Shown piece by piece: positions 34,975-44,433 of a DNA stretch of 64,000 bases. Made by a program: the position numbers and the translations under genes. Within the stretch, counting starts at the first letter, position 1; each line of letters starts with the position of its first letter. Origin of the DNA: an uncultured Bacteroidales bacterium (lineage in GTDB: Bacteria > Bacteroidota > Bacteroidia > Bacteroidales > UBA932); the NCBI GenBank assembly GCA_934700615.1, contig CAKUXR010000002.1:1-64000 (forward strand). Direction: 5' to 3'. Under the pieces are notes generated by a model that did no database searches, was not told the origin of the DNA, and saw only the letters and a program-made list of their open reading frames with translations.

Positions 34975-36081
34975 CTAAATCCCGTAGCCCCACTGGTCCA
35001 CCGCCTTGCGCCAATGCGTATTGACAGTATTTACAGTGCGCTCATCGTATTGGTATTTATTCTTCTTGAAGCCGCGTTTTTCTCCGACATAAGCCGCCAT
35101 GAGAGGCTTCACTGCCTGGAAATCACCGAGCTGCAGCTTTTCGTAAATCTCCTCGGCCTTCGCCAGAGGATCCTGCTCGAAATCTTCGAAACGGACCTCC
35201 ATGAGATGTCCTTCCGGGATGAGGGCCTTGTCCGCCTCATATCTGTCGTAAAGCTCCGAATATGTCTTGACAATCTCGTTTTCAAGTTCCTCTTCACTGA
35301 TGTCCTGAAGCTGGAGAGTCTTGATGGTGTTCTTTATGAAACTCATCGTGGACTTATAGACAGTGAACGGATTGCGCACCATATAGATGAACTTCGCATT
35401 CGGATAAAGTTCCAGAAGTGCCTTCACATGACCGGTATGAGGAGGATTCTTGCTGAGGAACTGCTTCTTTCCGCTCACGTGCAATGCAGTATCTATCATT
35501 GACTTCTGACAGCGCTTGATTTCGGATAGTTCTTCTTCCGTCAAATCCTGCATCAGCAGATATTTGCGTCTGTACTCGGCGATGTGGCGCGGGAACATCC
35601 AGAAATGGTAATAGGAATACGGAGTCATGTTGGTAAATGCGAACTCTTCCTCCTGCGGCTGGTCCGGATTGAGCTCCAGAGAATCGGTCGGCCTGCTGTC
35701 CGGCATCACCGTCTTCATGCACCAGCGGAAGAAAGGTCTGCCGCAGAGCATCAGATGAGGGAAAACCGTCTGATATGTAGAGCAATAGCCGAACTGAGGA
35801 TCCTGGGAAAGCACATTGTGGATGAATGTAGTTCCGCTGCGCCAATGCCCGATGATGAAGACAGGGTCCTTGACACCCTCAATGGGAGGGAGATTTTCCG
35901 CCATCCTGTCATTGATCTTATACATTGGTGTAAGTATCGCCGACACGAACTTGGAAAGACGATATTTCGACTTGTATTTCTTATCGACTTCCTTTCCGCC
36001 GTAAGTCACTTTGTTGAATGTCCCGAGACTGGTTCCCACAAGGGTGTTGACCGGTAGATCTTCGAATTTGAAAAGTCCCAT
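34975..36081 (-). CDS. PAPS-dependent sulfotransferase
   Basis: A 368-residue cytosolic-type sulfotransferase. The 5'-phosphosulfate loop HWRSGTTFIHN lies at about residues 77-87 and the 3'-phosphate motif RNPFTVYKSTMSF at about 260-272; FLSKNPPHTGHVKALLELYP and the basic C-terminus KRGFKKNKYQYDERTVN complete the PAPS site. No signal peptide, so it acts in the cytoplasm or on the inner face of the membrane. The acceptor is unknown; related gut Bacteroides enzymes sulfate sterols. Last gene of a three-gene unit with APS kinase and a PCMD protein; its start lies 3 bases past the preceding stop. Confidence 0.85.
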   Translation of the reverse strand: MGLFKFEDLPVNTLVGTSLGTFNKVTYGGKEVDKKYKSKYRLSKFVSAILTPMYKINDRMAENLPPIEGVKDPVFIIGHWRSGTTFIHNVLSQDPQFGYCSTYQTVFPHLMLCGRPFFRWCMKTVMPDSRPTDSLELNPDQPQEEEFAFTNMTPYSYYHFWMFPRHIAEYRRKYLLMQDLTEEELSEIKRCQKSMIDTALHVSGKKQFLSKNPPHTGHVKALLELYPNAKFIYMVRNPFTVYKSTMSFIKNTIKTLQLQDISEEELENEIVKTYSELYDRYEADKALIPEGHLMEVRFEDFEQDPLAKAEEIYEKLQLGDFQAVKPLMAAYVGEKRGFKKNKYQYDERTVNTVNTHWRKAVDQWGYGI

Positions 36082-36084
36082 CTG

Positions 36085-37053
36085 CTAGTATTTCAGTTTA
36101 ACATTGTCAATATGCAACATGGCTCCAGGCGAGCCGACATAAGCTCCTCCATGTCCGGAAGAGAATCTCAATATGATATGAGTAGGTTTTTCGCCGGGAA
36201 CAGCCCAGCCGACTTCATGGATAGGAACAGCCTCACCCTTGCTGTTCTTGCAGTGAGGTGCATCCTCACCCGCCTCTATCAAGCCCATATACGGCTGGAA
36301 ATCAGGGGATTTCGTAATGTCGCCATACATAATGGGGACATCATTGGCATTGACCCAGCTCTTGGTGTCCTTGTCGTAACGTACCCATGCGGTGCCTACG
36401 CGCTTCGCATAGACCTTGCCGTCAGCACCTTCCCACCTTTTCTGAAGCAGGAGACACATTTCGGCGCAGTTGACTCCGGGGATATCCTGGACACGGCTGA
36501 AGCCCGTCATTTTCATGCGCTTGCCGTTCTCCGCACCCTGCTCGAACTTATAGTCATATATGATACTTTTAGGGCGTTCCGTGAACGGGATTCCCATCAT
36601 GAGTTTCGCCTGGGGATTCTTGGTATCGCGCACCGGCTCCGCGATTTCGCCGAGGAAGATGGTGCCTGTCGCAAGAACGGATATATTGATGAGTCCCAGC
36701 ACCTTGACCCTTTCTATACGGGTCTCGAGCCTGGCGGCCCTGCCCTTTCCATGATATTCCGGGAACACCGTACAGCTGCTCTTGGTGACGCCTTTGACCA
36801 CGGCAAGCACGCTCGACGTAGCCCACGGAGACACCTTGAGATTTGGCACATAAGGTGTATTGTTCCTCAACGTATCGCCAGACGCCACCTCATAGAGGAA
36901 CTTGGTCTTTCCTCCGATAATGCCGGACTCATCGATCTGACGGACCATCCAGTGCTCCATGTTTCCGAAGGGAATCGGCTTGATCTGTGCCGCGGCATTG
37001 AAAGAAACCAGAAACGCCGTCAATGCCGAAATGACGTACAAGACCCGCTTCAT
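36085..37053 (-). CDS. PCMD domain-containing exported protein
   Basis: A 322-residue secreted protein with a Sec signal (cleavage after AAA, about residue 22) and a PCMD (putative carbohydrate metabolism/glycan-binding) beta-sandwich domain: KPIPFGNMEHWMVRQIDESGIIGGKTKFLYEV, ATSSVLAVVKGVTKSSCTVFPE, ETRIERVKVLGLINISVLATGTIFLGEI, and C-terminal LRFSSGHGGAYVGSPGAMLHIDNVKLKY. It is translationally coupled to the APS kinase gene by an ATGA overlap, so a role in binding or presenting the sulfated product is plausible, but not known. Confidence 0.8.
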   Translation of the reverse strand: MKRVLYVISALTAFLVSFNAAAQIKPIPFGNMEHWMVRQIDESGIIGGKTKFLYEVASGDTLRNNTPYVPNLKVSPWATSSVLAVVKGVTKSSCTVFPEYHGKGRAARLETRIERVKVLGLINISVLATGTIFLGEIAEPVRDTKNPQAKLMMGIPFTERPKSIIYDYKFEQGAENGKRMKMTGFSRVQDIPGVNCAEMCLLLQKRWEGADGKVYAKRVGTAWVRYDKDTKSWVNANDVPIMYGDITKSPDFQPYMGLIEAGEDAPHCKNSKGEAVPIHEVGWAVPGEKPTHIILRFSSGHGGAYVGSPGAMLHIDNVKLKY

Positions 37054-37649
37054 GCTCCGAACGCAATTTTGGAAGAAATCCTGGCGAAAATCTCGCGCGC
37101 AGTCTCCTCCGGAGTAGCATTGGTAGTGTCAATGCTGATGTCCGCGTGCTCAGGCACGTCGAAAGGCGCTGAAATTCCGGTGAACTGCTTCACCTCTCCC
37201 CTTCTGGCCTTGGCATACAGCCCCTTCACGTCACGTCTCTCACACTCCTCCAGCGGGGTGGACATGTAAACCTCGAAGAAATCGTCTGCCCCGACTATGT
37301 CACGGGCCATCCTGCGAAGGTCCGCCGTCGGTGACACGAACGAGGCAATCGTTATTATTCCCGTATCAGTGAACAACTTGCAGACCTCTGCAATTCTCCT
37401 GATATTCTCATTTCTGTCTTCCTCTGAAAATCCAAGGTTAGAATTAAGTCCGGTCCTGATGTTGTCACCATCCAGAATCCTGCACACATAGCCCTCGGAA
37501 GCGAGCAACTGCTCCAATGCGATGGCTGATGTGGATTTTCCTGATCCGGAGAGACCTGTGAACCAAATGGTGATTCCATGCTGTCCAAGCATCTTTTCTT
37601 TGTCGATACGCTTCTGTATCTTGTTGAAAATCGGATAGATATTATTCAT
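37050..37649 (-). CDS. cysC: Adenylylsulfate (APS) kinase
   Basis: A 199-residue APS kinase: P-loop GLSGSGKS at 32-39, DGDNIRTGLNSNLGFSEEDRNENIRRIAEV (substrate-binding DGDNxR), and the lid segment RDVKGLYAKARRGEVKQFTGISAPFDVPEHADISIDT. It phosphorylates APS to PAPS, the sulfate donor. No ATP sulfurylase (cysDN) or PAPS reductase is in the window, so APS must come from elsewhere and the local use is sulfation, not sulfate reduction. First gene of the cassette. Confidence 0.93.
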   Translation of the reverse strand: MNNIYPIFNKIQKRIDKEKMLGQHGITIWFTGLSGSGKSTSAIALEQLLASEGYVCRILDGDNIRTGLNSNLGFSEEDRNENIRRIAEVCKLFTDTGIITIASFVSPTADLRRMARDIVGADDFFEVYMSTPLEECERRDVKGLYAKARRGEVKQFTGISAPFDVPEHADISIDTTNATPEETAREIFARISSKIAFGA

Positions 37650-37677
37650 CTTGCTATCTTTCTATATATACAAACGA

Positions 37678-37685
37678 CAAAAATA
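37678..37685 (-). promoter_or_regulatory. Candidate -7 box of the sulfation cassette
   Basis: TATTTTTG on the minus strand, 29 bases before the cysC ATG; no clear -33. Confidence 0.4.
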
Positions 37686-37864
37686 ACATAATTTTTTCTA
37701 GAATCAGAAGAAGTGTCGACCTTTGGAACAACTATTGGCCAATTTGGAAACAAATTGCCGGCAGCATACACATCAGTCCGGACAAGAAAGCAGCTCAGGC
37801 CGCTCCACGCTTGCCATTATCGGGAATTATTCGTAAATTTCCAAGTTAGAAAAATCCACATACT

Positions 37865-39238
37865 ATGACAGATACAAAAACAACCGGTATCAAGGAATAC
37901 ATCGAGAACAACAAGGAAAGGTTTTTCGATGAGCTTTTCTCCCTCATGAGAATTCCGTCAGTCAGTGCGAAACCGGAGCACAAAGAAGACATGCAGAAAT
38001 GCGCGGAACGCTACGCGGAACTCCTCCTGGAAGCAGGAGCAGACGAGGCTGGAGTCTTCCCTACAGAGGGAAATCCCGTAGTATTCGGCAGCAAGACATT
38101 GGACCCGTCATACAAGACCGTCCTCGTCTATGGCCACTACGACGTACAGCCTGCTGAACCGCTCGAGAAATGGAACTCCGACCCGTTCGAGCCTGAAATC
38201 CACGACGGCGCAATCTGGGGAAGAGGCGCCAATGACGACAAGGGACAGACATTCATGCATGTCAAGGCCTTCGAGTATCTCGTCAGGAACGGCCTCCTGA
38301 AACACAACGTAAAATTCATCTTCGAAGGTGAAGAGGAAGTCGGAAGCAAGCACCTCCCGGCATGGGTAGAGGCGAACAAGGAGAGACTCGCATGTGACGT
38401 AATCCTCGTTTCCGACACCACGATGATCTCAGACAAAGTGCCTTCGATCAACTGCGGAATGCGCGGAGTGACCTATCTTCAGGTCAATGTCAAAGGGCCG
38501 GACAAGGACCTCCACAGCGGACACTACGGCGGTGCCGTCGCCAACCCTATCAATACCCTGTGTGAGATGATCGCCACCCTCATTGACAAGGACGGCAGAG
38601 TAACCATCCCGGGATTCTACGACGATGTCGCAGTAGTCTCAGACGCTGACAGACAGGAACTTGCGAGAGCACCGTTCGACATGGAAGAATATAAGGAAAG
38701 CATCGGCATACGGGAAGTCAAGGGCGAAAAAGGATTCACCACACTTGAGCGCACTGCCATCAGACCATGCCTCGACGTCTGCGGAATCTGGGGCGGATAT
38801 ACAGGAGTCGGCAGCAAGACGGTCCTCCCTTCAGAAGCACATGCAAAGATTTCCATGCGCATCGTTCCTGACCAGAAAGCAGACAAGATTCTGGACATGG
38901 CCGCAAAACACATCCTCGCAATCGCACCGCCTTACGCAAGCGTAACTGTAGATAAGATGGAAGCAGGAAACGGATTCCTCATTCCTATAACCTCTTCAGC
39001 ATACAAGGCTGCATCCAGGGCAATGGCGGAAGTCTATGGCATTGAACCGGTTCCGAGCAGAGGAGGCGGCAGCATCTGCGTTCTCGCAGACATGAGGAAC
39101 ATCCTCGGCGCAGACCCTCTCCTCATGGGATTCGGTCTGGAAAGAGACACCATCCACTCCCCTAACGAGAGCTACCTGCTTAGACAGTTCTATGCCGGAA
39201 TCGAGTCCATCGCACTGTTCTACAAATATTGGGAATAA
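37865..39238 (+). CDS. M20 family dipeptidase (CNDP/PepV-like)
   Basis: A 457-residue cytosolic metallopeptidase. Zinc ligands and catalytic residues: H91 (GHYDVQP), D124 (GANDDKG), general base E156 and ligand E157 (FEGEEEVGS), plus the dimerisation/lid domain (about 200-360; DLHSGHYGGAV). It hydrolyses dipeptides or X-His-type peptides. First gene of a pair with the kinase, 2 bases apart. Confidence 0.92.
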   Translation: MTDTKTTGIKEYIENNKERFFDELFSLMRIPSVSAKPEHKEDMQKCAERYAELLLEAGADEAGVFPTEGNPVVFGSKTLDPSYKTVLVYGHYDVQPAEPLEKWNSDPFEPEIHDGAIWGRGANDDKGQTFMHVKAFEYLVRNGLLKHNVKFIFEGEEEVGSKHLPAWVEANKERLACDVILVSDTTMISDKVPSINCGMRGVTYLQVNVKGPDKDLHSGHYGGAVANPINTLCEMIATLIDKDGRVTIPGFYDDVAVVSDADRQELARAPFDMEEYKESIGIREVKGEKGFTTLERTAIRPCLDVCGIWGGYTGVGSKTVLPSEAHAKISMRIVPDQKADKILDMAAKHILAIAPPYASVTVDKMEAGNGFLIPITSSAYKAASRAMAEVYGIEPVPSRGGGSICVLADMRNILGADPLLMGFGLERDTIHSPNESYLLRQFYAGIESIALFYKYWE

Positions 39239-39240
39239 AA

Positions 39241-40380
39241 ATGGAAAACCTTACAGACATCATCAACGGCTTCGACATCTCCGCCGAAGTCAATGACATC
39301 CAGCCTCTCGGAAAGGGGCTCATCAATGACACCTATCTGGTCAAGACCGCGGGAGACTCTCCCGACTACGTCCTCCAGAGAATCAATGACAGCATCTTCA
39401 AGGACCCTGAGCTCCTCCAGAGGAACATCGACGCCGTGACCGGCCACATCAGGAAAAAGCTCGAAGCCGCAGGAGAGGATGACATTGACCGTAAAGTGCT
39501 GAGATTCATCAATGCCAAAGATTCGGACAAGTCCTTCCTGGAAAAAGACGGCAAGTTCTGGAGACTGAGCGTCTTCATCCCGGACACCAGGACGCTCGAT
39601 GTCATTGACGAAGAAACCTCTTACTGCACAGGCAAGGCCTTCGGAAATTTCGAGTCAATGCTCGCTGACATTGATGTGGAGCTCGGCGAGACCATTCCGG
39701 ATTTCCACAATATGGAACTCCGTATGAGCCAGCTCATTGAGGCCATAGACAGCGATACGTTCTGCAGGCTTGACCCGCCGGAGGAGGGTGACGGACGAAT
39801 CATGAGAGTCGGCGACCCTGACCACAGCGAGGAAATCTATGACATGCTGGAGAACGAAATCGACGAATACGGTGCAGAGATGTGCAAGGCCGAGCAGATG
39901 TTCCGTGACGGCCTCCTCCCAAAGAGGATATGCCATTGCGACCCTAAAGTAAACAACATCCTGTTCGACAAGGACGGCAAGATACTGTGTGTCATTGATT
40001 TGGATACAGTCATGCCGAGCTTCGTCTTCTCCGATTTCGGCGATTTTCTAAGGACTGCGGCAAACACGGCTGCGGAGGATGAGCCGGACACATCCAAGGT
40101 AAGTTTCAGAATGGATATCTTCAAGGCCTTCGCACGGGGCTATGTGGAATCCGCAAAGGGCTTCCTCACTGACATTGAAAAAGAAAATCTGCCATTCGCC
40201 GCGTGCATGTTTCCGTTCATGCAGGCCGTGCGTTTCCTGACAGATTATCTCAACGGTGACGGATATTACAAGATTTCATATCCGGACCATAATTTCGTTA
40301 GGGCAAAATCCCAGATGGCATTGTTCAGAAGCGCGATTTCGCACCTCGGAGAAATGTCAGACTTCATCAAATCGCTGTAG
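39241..40380 (+). CDS. APH-fold kinase, N-acetylhexosamine 1-kinase-like
   Basis: A 379-residue aminoglycoside-phosphotransferase-fold kinase. Catalytic loop HCDPKVNN with D234 and metal-binding D253/D255 (VIDLDTVMPSFVFSDFGDFLRTAANT). N-lobe: PLGKGLINDTYLVK, YVLQRIND. It resembles NahK-type kinases that phosphorylate GlcNAc/GalNAc at C1, used in mucin and human-milk-glycan salvage, but substrate is inferred. An upstream in-frame start at 39229 exists; ATG 39241 is chosen. Its last 24 bases overlap the 3' end of the convergent hydrolase gene. Confidence 0.78.
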   Translation: MENLTDIINGFDISAEVNDIQPLGKGLINDTYLVKTAGDSPDYVLQRINDSIFKDPELLQRNIDAVTGHIRKKLEAAGEDDIDRKVLRFINAKDSDKSFLEKDGKFWRLSVFIPDTRTLDVIDEETSYCTGKAFGNFESMLADIDVELGETIPDFHNMELRMSQLIEAIDSDTFCRLDPPEEGDGRIMRVGDPDHSEEIYDMLENEIDEYGAEMCKAEQMFRDGLLPKRICHCDPKVNNILFDKDGKILCVIDLDTVMPSFVFSDFGDFLRTAANTAAEDEPDTSKVSFRMDIFKAFARGYVESAKGFLTDIEKENLPFAACMFPFMQAVRFLTDYLNGDGYYKISYPDHNFVRAKSQMALFRSAISHLGEMSDFIKSL

Positions 40381-41175
40381 AAATTCCTGAATGATTTCGG
40401 CAGCCTGGACTCTGAGATTGCGGGAAAACAGGTGGTCGCCACGCGGAATCAGATGCAGCTCGGCCTGAGGCAATGCCTCTGCGATGCGTTCTGCAAGATC
40501 CGGTGCAACGAGCCTGTCACGTTCTCCCATGATAACGCATACGGGACCTCCATACTTCGAAATGACATCGTAAGTGTGGAGGTTCTGTGCTGCATGGAAG
40601 TATCCGCGGCCGAGTTCGGAGCCCCAGACCTCGACCAGGTCCGGGATATTGTCCGGGTCGAAAGTCTCGAGACCGACCTTGCCGGCACAGGAATCCGCTT
40701 CTACATTTACCGCCGGTGCCAGAAGAGCCAGCCCCGCAATCCTCGATTTCAATGCTTCCCTTTCGGTTTGTGTCAATGCTGCCGCAGGCCCTCCTCCGGC
40801 TCCGTAAAGTCCGGCTGCCGTAAGCAGGGAAACCAGCCCTCCGAGGGAATGGCCGCAGAGAACTATCTTCCTGTCGGCATTGACAATGCAGCACGCATAT
40901 CTTATAATATCCAGCAGGTCAGCGGATTCGGTAAGCGGGGTCATCTTCGTGATATCTCCCCTGCTCCGGCCGCTTCCGCGGAAGTCAAAACGGATCGTGT
41001 CATATCCCGCCATGGACAGGCATTCCGCCACCCCGCATATCGGATTCAGGGCGCAGTTCATCATAAGTCCGTGACACAGAATGACCAACGGTCTATGTTC
41101 CGCTCCGGGGACGACAGTATGGACAGCATACATGTCGCCTCCGGACATCGGAATTATCATTTCGGTAATTGTCAT
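40357..41175 (-). CDS. Alpha/beta hydrolase (monoacylglycerol lipase-like)
   Basis: A 272-residue serine hydrolase: nucleophile S110 in GHSLGG, acid D in GERDRLVAPD (near residue 222) and His in PRGDHLFSRN (near residue 250). An oxyanion-hole segment CHGLMMNCALNP is present. Esterase/peptidase specificity is not predictable. Downstream of the TonB receptor gene by 8 bases and hence probably in its operon. Confidence 0.85.
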   Translation of the reverse strand: MTITEMIIPMSGGDMYAVHTVVPGAEHRPLVILCHGLMMNCALNPICGVAECLSMAGYDTIRFDFRGSGRSRGDITKMTPLTESADLLDIIRYACCIVNADRKIVLCGHSLGGLVSLLTAAGLYGAGGGPAAALTQTEREALKSRIAGLALLAPAVNVEADSCAGKVGLETFDPDNIPDLVEVWGSELGRGYFHAAQNLHTYDVISKYGGPVCVIMGERDRLVAPDLAERIAEALPQAELHLIPRGDHLFSRNLRVQAAEIIQEFLQRFDEV

Positions 41176-41183
41176 GACAAAAG

Positions 41184-43214
41184 CTATTTCAGACCCACAT
41201 TGACAATGACTCCGGCCTTGGCCATAATTCCCGGCTGAGGGATATTGCCATAGTCATAGTATTCCTTGTCCAGGATATTGTTCACTTCGACATAGAAACT
41301 GTAACCGGTGCGGCGCGGAGAGGATTTGCCGTAGCCTGAGGTCCATGAAAGTCTTGCGTCAAGCAGGGAGTAAGGCTTGTATGAGACCATGTTGCCAGTG
41401 GAAACCTTGTTCTCGAACAGTTCGTAATTGCCGACACGGTCCTGCCAGCGCCATGACGCATTGGCGCACAGGCCGTTCCAGATATGGAAATCAGCCTTCA
41501 CCACGAACTTCTGCCTGAGATATTCCAATGCATATCTGGACTGGATGTTTTCCTCAAGTTTCTTGTCCTGATTTATGTGGCTGTAGGAAAGTTCGATGTT
41601 CCTGATGAAGAAATCATCGCGCACCAGCATTGACACGAAATCTATACGCGTGGACAATTCCTGACCGAAGGTGTTGATTTTCGTATAGTTACGTGATCTC
41701 CACGGAGCGTCGGCTCCTTCTGAAAGGTCCTTGGTCCAGTCGATCATGTCGCTGCCGTGGTTGTAGAACAATGTCACGACGGCATTGACCCAAGGTCTTG
41801 AGAAACGGAGGCCGCCCTCCACTGACTGCATCTTCTCGGCCTTGAGATTCTTGTCAGCCGCATGGCCTCCTACGGAATAGTAAAGTTCCGTGAAGGTAGG
41901 CATCCTGAGGGATGAGTTGTATGCAGCGTACAGTTTCCAGTTGCCGAGGAAACGCCAGCTGGCATTGACACCGGGATAGAACTTGAACCCGTCAGAGTTT
42001 CCGGTATTTTTCACGGCGGCTACGCCCGCGGAAGCGGTAATGTTCCTGTCCTCGTAGGTATGCTCCAGGAAAACGCTGTAATTGGTACGGTTAAGCCCCT
42101 TCTTGTACTCGGCATCGTGACATGGAATCTTCTTGGGATTGTCCCTGGTCTCGCCAAGGTTGGTACTGAGAAGATCCTCGTTGCGGACATCCGCTCCGAG
42201 CACCGTCTTTCCGGCAATGGTTTCGACCCACACATCGACATTGGCACCGGTGACGCTGGTCCTGTGGTAGTTGAACGGAACCGCTGCAGGATTGTCGCGG
42301 ACGAGCTCGAACCTGTCCTGTCCCCTGTTCCAATATATTGACGGCTTGACCTTTACGAATCCGTGGGTGCGGGCGCTGAATGCCGCATAAGTCTTGAACG
42401 TGTGCTCGAACTGGTTGTCGAACTTGGCACTATAGAAAGTATTCGAACCGAAGTCACGGGAACTTAGTCCGGCGTACCAGTCCATATCGAGTTTTCGACT
42501 TTTGTAAGCTCCTCTATAAAAAGCCTTTACAGTTTCGTAATCACTGTTCAGCCCTCCCGCGGAATTCCTGCTGAACCCGTCGGAACGGAGATACGCTGCG
42601 GAAATGCTGTTGGTCACTTTTCCGGTGACTGCACTGACACGCACACCACCATTGAAAAAACCGAAAGAGCCTCCCTCCGCATGGGCGGAGACCTCCGAGC
42701 GGGCAGATTTTTTGGTGATGATGTTGATGGCTCCTGTCAATGATGATGAGCCGTAGGCTACTCCGGCGGGGCCGGAAAGAATTTCAACTCTCTCGATTTC
42801 AGAAATATCCACAGGCAGGTCCACCGTGTTGTGTCCGGTCTGCGGGTCACAGATATTGATGCCGTCCAGATATACGCCTATCTGGTCACTTGTACCACCG
42901 CGCATACTGATGTCGGTCTGGGCGCCCATATCGCCACGCTGTCTCACGTCAATGCCGGCCACATATTTCAGCAGGTCATTGACACTTTCGACAGGCAGCG
43001 ACGCTATTGCGGTACTGTCCATGAGAGTTACTATTCGCGCACTCTTTCCCAGGGATATCGGGATACGGCTGCCCGTGACGGCAACTGCGTCAAGCCTTAG
43101 AGATGTTCCGAGTGTGTCTTTTTCTGATTTAGTTTCGGCTGAGAATGCCGGGAAGATGCCGCATTGAACTGCGGTAAGGATGGCTGCCAGACGGCAGATC
43201 CATGTTCGCTTCAT
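41184..43214 (-). CDS. TonB-dependent outer-membrane receptor
   Basis: A 676-residue receptor: signal peptide (about 1-26, FSA), plug domain (about 45-165; VESVNDLLKYVAGIDVRQRG, RGGTSDQIGVYLDGINI, IERVEILSGPAGVAYGSSSLTGAINIITKK), then a 22-strand barrel ending in NILDKEYYDYGNIPQPGIMAKAGVIVNVGLK. Organisation resembles BtuB/CirA more than SusC, with no N-terminal carboxypeptidase-like domain. Ligand unknown; no cobalamin riboswitch consensus in its leader. Followed by the alpha/beta hydrolase. Confidence 0.9.
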   Translation of the reverse strand: MKRTWICRLAAILTAVQCGIFPAFSAETKSEKDTLGTSLRLDAVAVTGSRIPISLGKSARIVTLMDSTAIASLPVESVNDLLKYVAGIDVRQRGDMGAQTDISMRGGTSDQIGVYLDGINICDPQTGHNTVDLPVDISEIERVEILSGPAGVAYGSSSLTGAINIITKKSARSEVSAHAEGGSFGFFNGGVRVSAVTGKVTNSISAAYLRSDGFSRNSAGGLNSDYETVKAFYRGAYKSRKLDMDWYAGLSSRDFGSNTFYSAKFDNQFEHTFKTYAAFSARTHGFVKVKPSIYWNRGQDRFELVRDNPAAVPFNYHRTSVTGANVDVWVETIAGKTVLGADVRNEDLLSTNLGETRDNPKKIPCHDAEYKKGLNRTNYSVFLEHTYEDRNITASAGVAAVKNTGNSDGFKFYPGVNASWRFLGNWKLYAAYNSSLRMPTFTELYYSVGGHAADKNLKAEKMQSVEGGLRFSRPWVNAVVTLFYNHGSDMIDWTKDLSEGADAPWRSRNYTKINTFGQELSTRIDFVSMLVRDDFFIRNIELSYSHINQDKKLEENIQSRYALEYLRQKFVVKADFHIWNGLCANASWRWQDRVGNYELFENKVSTGNMVSYKPYSLLDARLSWTSGYGKSSPRRTGYSFYVEVNNILDKEYYDYGNIPQPGIMAKAGVIVNVGLK

Positions 43215-43247
43215 AAAATTTTTAAAACTTTAAAGTGTAATACATGA

Positions 43248-43275
43248 CAAAGATAAGAAATTATATTTATCTTTG
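43248..43275. promoter_or_regulatory. Palindromic divergent -7 boxes
   Basis: caaagataa (43248-43256) and ttatctttg (43267-43275) form a perfect 9-bp inverted repeat. Each arm contains the -7 box TATCTTTG pointing outwards, one toward the TonB receptor gene and the other toward the glycosyltransferase gene. Confidence 0.55.
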
Positions 43276-43354
43276 GGTTTTACATAACAAATAATCACTA
43301 GAAGTGATAGCGCAACCCGCCCGGATCACCTAACCCGGCACCGTGAAAAATAGT

Positions 43355-44374
43355 ATGAAAGTTTCGATAATTGTTCCAGTCTTCAATGCAGAAAAGTACC
43401 TGCGCGAATGCATTGAAAGCGTGATTGCCCAGACGTTGGGCGATTATGAGCTGATTCTTGTAAATGACGGAAGCACAGACAATTCTGCCGCCATATGCGA
43501 TGAATACAGCAGTCTTGACAGCAGAATACGGGTTTTCCACAAACCCAATGACGGACCGGCTTCCGCGAAGAACTTCGGCTTGGAACGGGCTCAGGGCGAG
43601 TATATCATTTTTCTCAATGCCGATGACTTCTGGACAAATAAAGACAGCCTGGACACATTGGTCAATATCGCCGACAGCACCAAGGCGGACATCGTCAAGG
43701 GAGAATTCAAGGTAATCGGTTTTGACGGCAAGGAAATAAGGAAAGAGCGCCACAGAAAGATATTTGACAAGAAGATACTCTCCAGAAAACTGTTCTTCGG
43801 GAAATGTCTGGACGGAGAGTTCTCCTGTTTCCAGTTTCTTGTAAGGCGGGAGTCAATATCAGGACTTACATTTGACGAGAGTTTCACCTTCGACGAGGAT
43901 GCCGAACTGGCTTCAAGATATTTCAGGAAGAAGGTAAAATGCGCATATTCCGCGAAGTATTTCTACGCCGTAAGACTGCACAGCCATTCATTGACGGCAT
44001 CTTACAAGAATTCAAACCTCAACTGCGCGTTTTCTCTTCCTCTGTATTTCTTCAGATGTTCGCATGGTCTGCGTGCGGGACTGAGGAGGACATACCGCAG
44101 ATATTCGGTAATGCTATATTACAGGGCCCTGGTGATGATGTCTGAAGGAAAGTACTATGATGACAGGAGCACTATCATCAAAGCCCTCAATCTGGATGCC
44201 GTGCACAGCAAGACTGTGTCAGTGATGTTCAAGTGCTGGATTTTCACCAGACATTTCATATGCATCCTGGCATCGCCGAAAGTAGGCGCCTCACTGATAA
44301 GATTCAAGAAGAATTTCCGTCCGCACAAGGGCAAGGACATCAGCAAGGTAAACTATACAGGCAGAGAGGCCTGA
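43355..44374 (+). CDS. Family 2 glycosyltransferase
   Basis: A 339-residue GT-A enzyme: VSIIVPVFNAEKYLRECIESVIAQTLGDYELILVNDGSTD at the N-terminus, metal-binding D90/D91 in LNADDFW, then a basic, less conserved C-terminal part (about 200-339) with a hydrophobic stretch but no clear membrane span. It transfers a sugar from a nucleotide donor to a surface glycan. The frame opens at GTG 43343; ATG 43355 is preferred. It stands alone, outside any polysaccharide cluster. Confidence 0.88.
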   Translation: MKVSIIVPVFNAEKYLRECIESVIAQTLGDYELILVNDGSTDNSAAICDEYSSLDSRIRVFHKPNDGPASAKNFGLERAQGEYIIFLNADDFWTNKDSLDTLVNIADSTKADIVKGEFKVIGFDGKEIRKERHRKIFDKKILSRKLFFGKCLDGEFSCFQFLVRRESISGLTFDESFTFDEDAELASRYFRKKVKCAYSAKYFYAVRLHSHSLTASYKNSNLNCAFSLPLYFFRCSHGLRAGLRRTYRRYSVMLYYRALVMMSEGKYYDDRSTIIKALNLDAVHSKTVSVMFKCWIFTRHFICILASPKVGASLIRFKKNFRPHKGKDISKVNYTGREA

Positions 44375-44390
44375 GCCTGAACGAGCATAA

Positions 44391-44425
44391 AAAACTCCGC
44401 CCGGGGATTCCGGACGGAGTTTTTA
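44391..44425 (+). terminator. Terminator after the glycosyltransferase
   Basis: aaaactccg (44391-44399) pairs with cggagtttt (44415-44423), with an inner ccgg/ccgg stem, followed by TTTATTTG. Confidence 0.8.
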
Positions 44426-44433
44426 TTTGTAAA

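Noticed and set aside
43215..43342. Cobalamin riboswitch upstream of the BtuB-like TonB receptor
   Set aside because: The leader is short and AT-rich and shows no B12-box consensus.
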